Assembly (NCBI GenBank): GCA_964035575.1
Contig: OZ037899.1
Coordinates: forward strand, 1,240,001 to 1,304,000
Source: Rhynchopus sp. YZ270_cl-10
Lineage: Eukaryota; Euglenozoa; Diplonemea; Diplonemida; Diplonemidae
DNA: 64,000 bases
Direction: 5' to 3'
Shown piece after piece: positions 33,186-41,767 of the stretch. The position numbers and the translations under genes are program-made. The number at the start of each line of letters is the position of its first letter. Positions within the stretch are counted from its first letter, which is position 1. The notes beneath the pieces were generated by a model, which searched no databases, had not been told where the DNA came from, and was given only the letters and a program-made list of their open reading frames with translations.

Positions 33186-33795
33186 AAAAATTATAGTGGA
33201 GTTCATCCTCGGGTGTCTACACTAATACAACCAAGTTTTCAAAAAAAAAAAAAAAAATACAAGGGTTTTTCAATAAGCGCTAAGAACGAAAGAAAAGAGA
33301 GGGAAAAAAAAAGGAAACGAAAATAAAACGAGGCTTTTTTCATCAACAAAAGAAGCGAGTTTTTAGCTTTTGCGCATTTTATTTATTTCTTTGCTGCGCT
33401 CAAATTCACACAGTGTATATTTTTTTATGAGATTTTTTTTTTGGTGACTTAGAAGCACTAGAGGCTTAGTTAGGTTCATCTTATAAACTGTTTTACCCTC
33501 CTTTTTAAAAGGCGGTTTAATTACGTGAGGCCTGGTACCAGCTTTTCTTACGTCTTTCCCTTCTCTTTTTTTTTTTTTTTGCAACTGACGCGCTGGAGAG
33601 GCCCTGGCCAAACATGGCGTGTTAGGGGAAATATATTCGTCGCACAGATTAGATCAGAGACCCCACCCGATATGTTTCTCATTTTACCTCTTTTGTGCTC
33701 CGCCACCGACACTCCCATTTTCTGTACTTCAGGCAATAATCATAAACCATCACACACTGACACAGTCCGCGTGTGCTGGAAACAATCAATTTTTT

Positions 33796-33837
<42 letters not shown>

Positions 33838-33902
33838 AGCACACGCGGACAAAAATATTTGCAGAAACAATACAGAAACAGAAAAAGCAGGGGAGATACA
33901 GA
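33186..33902 (+). other. Spacer with shared 66-bp segment and A-tract hairpin
   Basis: 33191-33257 is nearly identical to 40800-40856 inside a MITE and ends in A17. 33765-33778 and 33837-33850 are perfect 14-bp inverted repeats around a run of about 39 A. No gene seen. Confidence 0.6.
33765..33850 (+). repeat. 14-bp inverted repeat around poly(A)
   Basis: Left arm GTCCGCGTGTGCTG (33765-33778), right arm CAGCACACGCGGAC (33837-33850); the 58-bp loop is mostly A. It lies immediately upstream of the 52-bp repeats of the retroelement and may mark its left boundary. Confidence 0.85.
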
Positions 33903-34195
33903 AGAAAAAGCAAAAGCAGGGACTACGAGCCAGACTCTAAAAAGGATACAGTAGTAAAAAGCAAAAGCAGGGACTACGAGCCCAGACTCTAAAAAGGATA
34001 CAGTAGTAAAAAGCAAAGCAGGGACTACGAGCCCAGACTCTAAAAAGGATACAGTAGTAAAAAGCAAAAGCAGGGACTACGAGCCCAGACTCTAAAAAGG
34101 ATACAGTAGTAAAAAGCAAAAGCAGGGACTACGAGCCCAGACTCTAAAAAGGATACAGTAGTAAAAAGCAAAAGCAGGGACTACGAGCCCAGAAA
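33903..34195 (+). repeat. 52-bp tandem repeat, about six copies
   Basis: Units contain AAAGCAAAAGCAGGGACTAC followed by GAGCCCAGACTCTAAAAAGG and spaced 51, 51, 52, 52, 52 bp. A degenerate final unit (GGGACCACGAGCCC) reaches to within 25 bp of the gag-like start. Likely the element's 5' control region. Confidence 0.9.
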
Positions 34196-34234
34196 GGAGC
34201 CTAGGGACCACGAGCCCTTTTTCAAACCGTCAAC

Positions 34235-35257
34235 ATGGCCCTTACCCGGGACGACTTCCCCGCCAACGCGCACGACGTTGAGTGGGCGCAGGTGGAGGTG
34301 GGCAGAGCAGAGGGGCAGCCGGCAGAGGCGGCGGCGGGATGCGTGTTCCCGAGCTGCGCCACGGTGCACGGAGGAGGCGCAAACTGCTGGCGCTGCGGCC
34401 ACCGCACTACGGTGACATGCATCCGCAACGTACTCCCGCAGGGCCAAACACGCACGGAGTTCACGGATGGCATTCTGGAGTTGGGGTGGTCGTGTCCAGT
34501 GTGTGAGTGGATACGCGCTTTCGCGATCCCACTGGACGACGCCGTGAGCAACGCTTCTGACCCGGCACCGGATATCCCAGCACAGCAGCAACAACCACAG
34601 AACGCACCACAGGACATGATGGTGATCCTGATGCAGATGAGGGACCAGATGGTTGCGTTGAACGGCAGGATGACGGCGTTGGAGGAACAGCGAAACCTCG
34701 CACTACCCCAGGGTTTCCATGCAGAGGTGGTCGGGACATGGAAAAACGTACACGTACCCCAGGTGAAGACACTGATCAGGACGGAAGTTAGCAAAGTATT
34801 CAAAGAATACGCACTTCCTGCAAACCTTGATGTGGCCCGCGAGCACGAGGTAGAGATGAGACGCAATTTCGATTTCCTCGACACCACTCTAAACGCTTTA
34901 AAACCAAACCCAGCGGACAACGGGGGGACGATGGCGGTGTTGCACAGGGTAGTGGTGACCATGTCCGCCTCCACCCATCTGGGCATATACGGCAGGAACA
35001 TCCGTCTGACGTACGAGAAGAGGGCAAACGGCTATCTCCCCGAAGCTTTCACCGTGCAGCTGCAGACGCGTATGTTGGAGCAGCTGGTAGAGGCGGGGAA
35101 GAATAAAAAGAAGGAGTACAACCGAAACAACGACCGAGGCACCACGGGGGGTTACCGAGGGGACACAAACCAAAACGACAGGAAGAGGGACTACGACCGT
35201 ACCAGCGACCGACGCACCGAGAACCAGGGAAAGGGGGGACGCGGGGGGAAGAACTGA
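34235..35257 (+). CDS. Gag-like ORF of the VIPER-like element
   Basis: 340 residues. Two cysteine-rich knuckle-like clusters near the N terminus (CVFPSCATVHGGGANCWRCG; CPVCEW), a Gln/Pro-rich stretch, a helical middle part, and a strongly basic Arg/Gly/Asn/Asp C terminus (RGGKN end). Position and composition fit the nucleic-acid-binding structural protein of a retroelement. No similarity to retroviral capsid is visible. Confidence 0.6.
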   Translation: MALTRDDFPANAHDVEWAQVEVGRAEGQPAEAAAGCVFPSCATVHGGGANCWRCGHRTTVTCIRNVLPQGQTRTEFTDGILELGWSCPVCEWIRAFAIPLDDAVSNASDPAPDIPAQQQQPQNAPQDMMVILMQMRDQMVALNGRMTALEEQRNLALPQGFHAEVVGTWKNVHVPQVKTLIRTEVSKVFKEYALPANLDVAREHEVEMRRNFDFLDTTLNALKPNPADNGGTMAVLHRVVVTMSASTHLGIYGRNIRLTYEKRANGYLPEAFTVQLQTRMLEQLVEAGKNKKKEYNRNNDRGTTGGYRGDTNQNDRKRDYDRTSDRRTENQGKGGRGGKN

Positions 35258-35272
35258 CTGCCCTACGCGCAG

Positions 35273-36223
35273 ATGCTCTTTCCTCCCCCCAGCGAAAGAG
35301 GCAGAAAACGACAACACGAGACCCCCCTCACAAACAAACAGGAAAATACAATAATTCAATCGACTCAGACAACCCTCGCCCGATGCTTAGCGGAGTCCTC
35401 CTGGAAGAGCCTCCAAAGCACGTGTCGGCGATACTTCGAATTCAAAAACGCTTGGGAGGAGAAACACACATGCACAATCTCACACGAAGTGGCGCTCATA
35501 TATTGGGTGGAAAAGAAAAGGTCTTTAGACGGAGTCACGGAGAGTTCGGCGCTGCAATATACGATGGACGTGGCGGCGGCGTTACGGCGGACAGGGGACG
35601 CACGCCTGGCGGAGTCCCAAATGGTGCAGGATTACCGTCGGAGTCTGCGAAGGATGGGAGCACTGATGCCGGGCAAGCAGGCCAAGCCGGCACGTCCCTC
35701 CGAAGTCGCATCGGCGATCGAGCTGGAGAAGAAGCCGTTGATACGTTTAGCACTGGCTATGTGTTGGGTGACGGCGGGGAGGGCGTCGGACGTGCTGCGA
35801 CTCAAGAAGCAGGAGATCACCATCAGACCAGACGGAGTGGTGGCAGTGCATTGGAGGGAGACCAAAGGAGATCCTTTCCAGCTGGGACGCTTCACGGGCC
35901 ACCATCTCACAAAAGCAGCGCAGGAAACTTTAGTACAACGACTGCAAGCTGTCCGCGATCAGCAAGGTTTGGTTTTCCCACCAGGGATAACATCGCACCA
36001 ACTCGGAGCCGCCCTACAGAGAGTCAACAGGGAGCTGTCGTCGCACTCACTGAGAAGAGGGGCTGCGCAGTTCCTCCTGAAACAGAAGGTGTCCCTCGAC
36101 GAAATATGCCTCCTCACCCGCCACCAAACAACGGAGTCTCTGATCCGATACGTCGCAGAAGCGGGACTACAGAGGGTGGACGTGACGGCAACCATGTCGC
36201 AGCAGCTGCAGGCAGCCATGTGA
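35273..36223 (+). CDS. Tyrosine recombinase ORF of the element
   Basis: 316 residues, beginning 15 bp after the gag-like frame. N-terminal SAM-like helical domain, then the catalytic core with GRASDVLRLK, SHSLRRG, LTRHQ and a terminal RYVAEAG, i.e. the R...HxxR...H...Y layout of phage-integrase-type recombinases. It would insert a circular cDNA without a classical integrase. The RT frame overlaps it in another phase. Confidence 0.85.
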   Translation: MLFPPPSERGRKRQHETPLTNKQENTIIQSTQTTLARCLAESSWKSLQSTCRRYFEFKNAWEEKHTCTISHEVALIYWVEKKRSLDGVTESSALQYTMDVAAALRRTGDARLAESQMVQDYRRSLRRMGALMPGKQAKPARPSEVASAIELEKKPLIRLALAMCWVTAGRASDVLRLKKQEITIRPDGVVAVHWRETKGDPFQLGRFTGHHLTKAAQETLVQRLQAVRDQQGLVFPPGITSHQLGAALQRVNRELSSHSLRRGAAQFLLKQKVSLDEICLLTRHQTTESLIRYVAEAGLQRVDVTATMSQQLQAAM

Positions 36224-37908
36224 AGTACTTGCTCCAGGGGAAGATACCTGGCGTACCATGGATCCCAGGGGAAAAGACACGCTACAATCCAGAGGACGAA
36301 AAAGACATGGGGCCGGGTTTGGAGGCGCTATACAACGATGTCCTCGCAGTGTCGGTGAATGGAAAGCTGTGCAGACCACCCCGTGTGCGCGGTATTCCAG
36401 AAGACGACTACATCGCACCAATATGCGCCGGTTTCATGGACATGCGAAAGCTGCAGGAGTTGGACGTGACAGGTGAACTGCAGGGAGTGATTGATCTGAT
36501 CACAGACCCAAAAAGCTTTTACACGCAGTTCCTGGTAGGGGCTCTAGAGAACGTAAGATACGACACACATTTCCGGAAAAAGATCTCACGAAATCTCATG
36601 CACCACCTAAAAGCGCTGAAGGACTATAACGTGTTGGAGGAAGTGGATCAGGAACCCACCGTCGTGCTACACGGATTCACAGTGGAGAAGAAGTCGGGAG
36701 GGAGAAGGTTTGTTCTGGATGGCAGAAAGCTAAACGACTGCATGCGGCACCCTCCGGACATGTGGCTCCCGCGAATGCCCCAGGTGATACATCAGATTCT
36801 ACAAGCCAACTGGGTGGTGAATACAGACGGGAAGAGCTGGTTTTACCAGTTTCCGGTGCACCCAGACATCAGGGACTTCTTCGGGGTAAAAGTAGCACCA
36901 CAGCGAGGAAAGTTCGTGACCACAAGACTAAAAGCTTTGTGCATGGGGTGGAAGTTCGCCCCGTGCATTGCGAACCGAGCGGCGAGAGTACTGTTGCCAC
37001 CGTCAGAGGGCGTCACGTGGATTGACAACTTCATTGTCACCGCAGACACGGAGGATGAGGCGACCAAGCAGTTTCAAAAATTCCTCTCCCGATGCAACGC
37101 TGTGGACGCGAAGATGACTTTGGACGAGAAAGGCTACGGGGTCCCCACACAACTTTTTGAAACTTTCGGCGTCTCTTTCGACCTCAGACACCATATTTAT
37201 CGTTCAGACCCGGAGTGGATTAAGAAATTTTTAGCAAATAGTGCACACGCGAAGGTAACCGGAGGGATGGCAACCCCTAGGGAAATCTACAAGGTGGTCG
37301 GGGGCATGGTGTGGCACTCATATATTACAAACTCTTTTCTATGTTTCCTACCCGCGACACTGAGCTTCATGAGAGACATCGCTCGAGACTTATACAACAC
37401 GGCTGCATGGGACACGCCTACAGCAGTGCGCCCTTCGGTGGTGAAGGAAGTAAAGGAGAGGACGATACGTATTAAGGAAAATCCATGGATTGAACGGGGA
37501 CCAACATCATCTATCACAGCATGGTCCGATGCTTCCTCGAAGGCGTGGGCGGCGATCCTTGAGTCAGAACCGCAGCAGGTGTCACAGGCGGATTTCTCTA
37601 ACGAGCAGGAACACTGGCACATATACCGGAAGGAACTTTACGCGGCAAAGCAGGCCGTAGCACTTGCGGCAAGATCGGTACATACTACGCGACTCAGGCT
37701 GATGGTCGACAACCTCCCGGCTGTACACAGCCTCCAGAGGGGCCACTCTTCAGACTACCGCTCAAATTTTGTGATCGCCGAACTTTTCACCCTAGCGGCC
37801 GGCGCCCGCATCCAAGTCGCATGTGAATGGGTACCGACGTTGGAGCAAAAAGCAGACAAGTACACGAGAGGCGTGGTGGCAGACTACCCGATCACACTAC
37901 CGGTTTAG
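35383..37908 (+). CDS. RT-RNase H ORF of the element
   Basis: The frame is open from 35383 and overlaps the recombinase gene; recognisable reverse transcriptase begins at about 36.5 kb (FTVEKKSGGRRFVLDGRK, NTDGKSWFYQFPVHP, palm motif near 37020), followed by an RNase H domain (AWSDASSKAWAAIL ... YRKELYAAKQAV ... MVDNLPAVHSL). The amino-terminal ~280 residues overlapping the recombinase probably are not a real domain. How translation reaches this frame is unknown. Confidence 0.8.
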   Translation: MLSGVLLEEPPKHVSAILRIQKRLGGETHMHNLTRSGAHILGGKEKVFRRSHGEFGAAIYDGRGGGVTADRGRTPGGVPNGAGLPSESAKDGSTDAGQAGQAGTSLRSRIGDRAGEEAVDTFSTGYVLGDGGEGVGRAATQEAGDHHQTRRSGGSALEGDQRRSFPAGTLHGPPSHKSSAGNFSTTTASCPRSARFGFPTRDNIAPTRSRPTESQQGAVVALTEKRGCAVPPETEGVPRRNMPPHPPPNNGVSDPIRRRSGTTEGGRDGNHVAAAAGSHVKYLLQGKIPGVPWIPGEKTRYNPEDEKDMGPGLEALYNDVLAVSVNGKLCRPPRVRGIPEDDYIAPICAGFMDMRKLQELDVTGELQGVIDLITDPKSFYTQFLVGALENVRYDTHFRKKISRNLMHHLKALKDYNVLEEVDQEPTVVLHGFTVEKKSGGRRFVLDGRKLNDCMRHPPDMWLPRMPQVIHQILQANWVVNTDGKSWFYQFPVHPDIRDFFGVKVAPQRGKFVTTRLKALCMGWKFAPCIANRAARVLLPPSEGVTWIDNFIVTADTEDEATKQFQKFLSRCNAVDAKMTLDEKGYGVPTQLFETFGVSFDLRHHIYRSDPEWIKKFLANSAHAKVTGGMATPREIYKVVGGMVWHSYITNSFLCFLPATLSFMRDIARDLYNTAAWDTPTAVRPSVVKEVKERTIRIKENPWIERGPTSSITAWSDASSKAWAAILESEPQQVSQADFSNEQEHWHIYRKELYAAKQAVALAARSVHTTRLRLMVDNLPAVHSLQRGHSSDYRSNFVIAELFTLAAGARIQVACEWVPTLEQKADKYTRGVVADYPITLPV

Positions 37909-39418
37909 CAGCGGAGCGTAATCCCATTCATCGTTCGCGCGGCGTCCCTTCGATCCGAGGGTCCTTAGGGTCCTGAGTGGAAGCGTGCAATGCAACAAAC
38001 GGTCGAGAACTGATCAAGCGAAACGGATATATTTTGATTTTTAGATGTGCGCACGAGAGGCACATCCATCTTACTCTTACGTTGCCACCTTTTTTCAAGA
38101 AGTTTCCTTTGCCTTTCTGTCATGAGTTCAGGGTTTGCAACAAAGGTCTTCTCCACGTCTCCACGTCTCGACTTTGACCTGCTCTTTTCGCAGGCCATAC
38201 CACTTTCACATGCTCGATTACAGCAAATCGTGGACGATGACGAGTTCTCCTGTGAGACACTTCCACCCCCTTCTGTCTACAGCCTTGCTTTGTTCATTCC
38301 ATGCCATGCTACGTTAAGAAGCAGAATCCACCCTGACACAACGACATCTCCCCCTTTTTTAGAATTCCCGTAATTTTTTGTTTCTCTGTAGATTTTTTTG
38401 TGGGGGTAATACACTCCGCTAGCCAACGCGTTTTTCCTCCTTTTTTGTGTCCATTTAAAGTTATTCCTTTCTTAGATACCCCTTTTCCTCCATAATAGTT
38501 CCCCCGCCACCCCAACAAAGACAACAAAAAAAAGAACGCACCTCAACCCAATTTTTTTTCTGTCGCCGATTGTGAACCCTGAGGAACAAGCAGTTGTCGT
38601 GTGTGGGCGCTTCATCCCAGGTCACTCCTTCCGGACACAAGGTGTCAAAATTGCATTTCTAAACACCCTGAATCATATCCCGTCCTGCTCCACATTCTCC
38701 CCAATCACCCAACCTCCCTGGGACGCGCCAAACTTATCCCCCAGACCCAAACGTTCAGCCTCCTCCTCAGGGAGAGTCCTACACGCGCCCAAATACCTTT
38801 CTCCATACACTCACGACAAAGAAAAAAATTGTCGAACTCCAAAAGTTTGCAACCTCCGGTAACATCTAGTGGGCCAACCGGATGTTCGTTGAAATTTCCC
38901 ATTTCAAACAGGAGGAGGTCTCGCTCGCGATGTGTCGCAGAAGTTTTCCGAAAACGCGCTTTTCTCTCACCATTCTCACGCACGTACGTGCCGCCCCTGT
39001 GCCAGGAACTCCCCGGCAGAGTCCACGTCATGAAGGAAGGCGTCCGCAGTACAGGCATTTCGCCTGGGAAATGCCTGTATATATGACAACACAGTCAGCA
39101 TTTGGGGCCAATCGTCTCCGCATTCGGGTGCCCTTCTTGGTCTGTACACGCAGCTTTCGACCTGTGCAAGGTAACTGGCCGAAGAAACGTGTCTTCAGAG
39201 CTCCGGAGGACTTCCGGATTTTTGACCGACGTTTACATGTTTTCTCATCTGAACAACGCTTTCTGTCTTCATAACTTATTTCACTGAACGCGCACGACGT
39301 CATTCAACTCCACCAACGTCCTGATCGGCGGTACACGGTACATCGCGAGGCCTGCACAGTGATCGCTACCCACACCACCCCAAACAGAAACCCCCTCCCA
39401 ACTCACAACCACACAAAA
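37909..39418 (+). other. Spacer between retroelement and methyltransferase
   Basis: No convincing gene. 38043-38071 is an ACGAGAG-loop hairpin; 39050-39079 is a perfect 12-bp stem. Short open frames at 38572-39086 show no codon bias or known motif. Confidence 0.45.
39050..39079 (+). other. Perfect 12-bp hairpin
   Basis: TACAGGCATTTC, loop GCCTGG, GAAATGCCTGTA; no mismatch. Lies about 340 bp before the methyltransferase start. Function unknown. Confidence 0.85.
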
Positions 39419-40207
39419 ATGAGCAACGAAGAAGTGAGAAGCACGACCGCCAGCGGTGTCGGTGGCGCCGCCGTGTACGAGTCTGGCCGTGCCGTGGAGG
39501 AGTACCTGCAGTTCCACTACGGCGGGGACGACTGCATGCCGTACGCATTTGGCCCGAAGGAGGCCCTGCACTTCGCACGCCGCTGCGGCGAGATCTGCAA
39601 CACACATGCGGCGAAGGACAGACGCGGTGTTGCGTACGACATCGGCTGTGCCGTGGGCGGAACAAGCTTCGAGCTTTCGAAGGGCTTCGACAGCGTGGTC
39701 GGGGTGGACTTCAGCCATGCCTTTATTGCTGCAGCAGACAAGATGAAGGTGGAGAAGGAATCGCCGTACAAATCGACTGTCATTGCGGATGTGCGCAAGG
39801 AGCGTGTTGCGGTGCTGCCGGAGGGGGCACACCCGGAGCGTGTCACCTTCAAGCAGGGCGATGCGTGCAACCTGGGCGACATCGGCAAGGTCGACTGTTT
39901 CGTCGCAGCGAACCTGCTCTGCAGACTCCCCGAGCCCATCAAATTCCTCCAGAAGGCAATCGAGTGCACCACGCAGGGAGGTATCCTTGTCCTCATCTCG
40001 CCGTTCTCGTGGCTCCGTGAGTACACCGCTGTCGACAAATGGATCGGCGGCACACCCGAGTGTGAAGACTCAGCTGCAGAGGTGGCAACGATCCTCTCCC
40101 CACACTTCGAGCTGATCCACCGCCAAGACGAGCCCTTCCTCATCAGAGAGCACATCAGGAAGTTCCAGTACGGCGTCTCGGACTGCACTGTCTGGCGCAA
40201 GAAGTGA
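39419..40207 (+). CDS. 4-mercaptohistidine N1-methyltransferase-like (OvoA C-terminal type)
   Basis: 262 residues, single exon; the ATG at 39419 follows CACACAAAA. It matches the methyltransferase domain that forms the C-terminal third of OvoA, which adds the methyl group in the last step of ovothiol A synthesis. Hallmarks: YESGRAVEEYLQFHYG at 20-35, SAM motif I AYDIGCAVGGTSFELS (72-87), VVGVDFS, GDACNLGDIGKVDCFVAANL, CRLPEP, LISPFSWLREYT, WIGG, and PFLIREHIRKFQYGVSDCTV near the end. The formylglycine-type sulfoxide synthase part of OvoA is absent here and not encoded next door, so this is a stand-alone version. Ovothiol and OvoA are known from trypanosomatids. Cytosolic; no signal peptide. 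Confidence 0.85.
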   Translation: MSNEEVRSTTASGVGGAAVYESGRAVEEYLQFHYGGDDCMPYAFGPKEALHFARRCGEICNTHAAKDRRGVAYDIGCAVGGTSFELSKGFDSVVGVDFSHAFIAAADKMKVEKESPYKSTVIADVRKERVAVLPEGAHPERVTFKQGDACNLGDIGKVDCFVAANLLCRLPEPIKFLQKAIECTTQGGILVLISPFSWLREYTAVDKWIGGTPECEDSAAEVATILSPHFELIHRQDEPFLIREHIRKFQYGVSDCTVWRKK

Positions 40208-40530
40208 TGTGTCAATACAAGGTGAAAACAGTCGCTGTTCTGCTACGAGAGGTCGAACAGCGTGGCATTGCTTTTTTGAAGTGCCGACTTTTTCTGACAG
40301 GTGTGTGCGCACGAGAGGCGTATGCATCTTTCACGTTATGTCATTTTTTTTTTTTTTTTTTGAGTTGTACCCCAACAACGTTCCCCCCCTTTTTTTGTCT
40401 CGAACACTGTGCACGTTCCCACGTAATGCGTCCACAAATTTTTGTTCTCTCTCTTCGCGCCTAACTTCTATTTTCTACCTCTCGGGGAGGGTCCAGGTGT
40501 CAAAAAAATTTTTTTTTTGGCAAATGAGTG
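40208..40530 (+). other. Spacer with ACGAGAG hairpin
   Basis: 3' UTR of the methyltransferase. 40299-40329 is the third ACGAGAG-loop hairpin; T18 run at about 40346; then the left 8-bp target duplication AATGAGTG of the MITE (40523-40530). Confidence 0.6.
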
Positions 40531-41236
40531 CAGGGTATTAGGGTGAAAATCCAAAATTCCGGAAAAAACTGGTTTTTCTGGTTTTCTCTCCTGGGTGGCG
40601 AAAACTAGTGTTTCCGGCGAAAACCTCCACCGTTGACGGACACAGTCACCTTTTTCGGGTTTTTCGGGGGTGGGGTCAGTGTCTTATCCAAGAATCCAGA
40701 TTTCAAAATATTTTTCGGCGCTGCTGACCCAGGGTAGACTGGGTACATATGGGAACAGAGGGACTATGTTTTTTTTTTTTGCGGAGCAAAAAAAAAAACT
40801 TATAGCGGAGTTCATCCTCAGGTGTCTACACTAATACAACCAAGTTTTCAAAAAAACATAAAATGGCGCCGCAGGCGAAAATTTTTGAGGGTACGGTGTA
40901 AAAATCTAGCTTTTTACACCACAGAGCCACTCAACGAACCCTTTTTTGCGGAGCAAAAAATGAAAAATGGCGCCGCAGGCAAAAAAAAATCAAGGAACAG
41001 CCATTTCCCAAAGGCACTCCCGTGGTTCAACCACGGTTCTACCAGGCGGGGAAAAAATGAGGGGGAAAAAATCGAGTCCGCCCTAATCTGGGGACGACAT
41101 TTACAGAAAGGCCTGGTGAAAAGTGTCGGTTTTTTTTCCCCCTCCAGATTTCTCTGTTTTTTTTTTTTTTTTTGAAAACCAGTTTTTGGAAAAACTGGTT
41201 TTCAAAACCAGTTTTTTTAACCACCCTAATACCCTG
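40531..41236. mobile_element. Non-autonomous hAT-type MITE, 706 bp
   Basis: Perfect 15-bp terminal inverted repeats CAGGGTATTAGGGTG (40531-40545) and CACCCTAATACCCTG (41222-41236), flanked on both sides by the same 8 bp, AATGAGTG (40523-40530 and 41237-41244). An 8-bp target duplication with CAGGG ends is typical of hAT elements. Subterminal AAACTGGTTTT words occur several times at both ends. The interior codes for nothing; it includes GCGGAGCAAAAAA and ATGGCGCCGCAGGC in two copies each, and a stretch shared with 33191-33257. Confidence 0.92.
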
Positions 41237-41244
41237 AATGAGTG

Positions 41245-41767
41245 ACTCCGAGAGATGGGGTTTCTTGTTAGGGCAGCACAGCTTGTTTTGCTGGTTCTGT
41301 GCTTGCCCTTATGGGGTTCTCGTGTCACATATGTGATGGGAACATTGTTCAGTGGTGACGCTCCTTATCCACTTTTTGAAGGTGACCAAGCATGCAAAAG
41401 GGAGGCTTAGGTCCATCTTACCAATTTTATTTGTGTGTGTGTGTGTACCAAAAACAGAACCAGCTGTACTACCGTTTACCTAACCAAACCCAATTCTGAG
41501 GGACGTCAAAAGTAACTGGCACAATTTACCCAAAAATTTGGGGCCAAATTTGTATCATTTTACTTTTTACGGTTCCCAGAATAACAGGGTTTTTTTTTGG
41601 AGCGGTTGCACTCAAAAAACAGCGTGCATTTTATTACAAACGTGAAGCCCTTATTAAACGATACTAAAAACCTCCCGTCCCCAACTTTTTTTTGAACCAC
41701 GAAAAGGACGTAGCCACTCGAGAGTTTTGTTTTTCAAGCAAAACACAAACACCAAACAGGATACACG
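41245..41767 (+). other. Spacer before KDEL receptor gene
   Basis: No gene seen. GT microsatellite at 41431-41446. A CTCGAGAGTTTTGTTTTTCAAG tract at about 41718-41739 may be a splice-leader acceptor. Confidence 0.45.

Larger units (their letters stand above)
33903..37908 (+). mobile_element. VIPER/DIRS-like tyrosine-recombinase retrotransposon
   Basis: About 4 kb, with three long open frames in the order gag-like, tyrosine recombinase, RT-RNase H, plus tandem repeats at the left. DIRS, PAT and Ngaro elements normally have the recombinase last; the recombinase-before-RT order is that of trypanosomatid VIPER as I recall it. The frames are long and open, so the copy looks whole and young, but I could not fix the termini: no clear matching inverted or split direct repeat was found at the right end (about 37909-38040). 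No integrase, protease or envelope part is present. Confidence 0.8.

Noticed and set aside
35383-36223. Extra N-terminal domain of the RT frame
   Set aside because: Overlaps the recombinase gene in another phase, low complexity, no recognisable domain.
38572-39086. Possible small gene before the methyltransferase
   Set aside because: No known motif, codon use like spacer, competing frames equally open.
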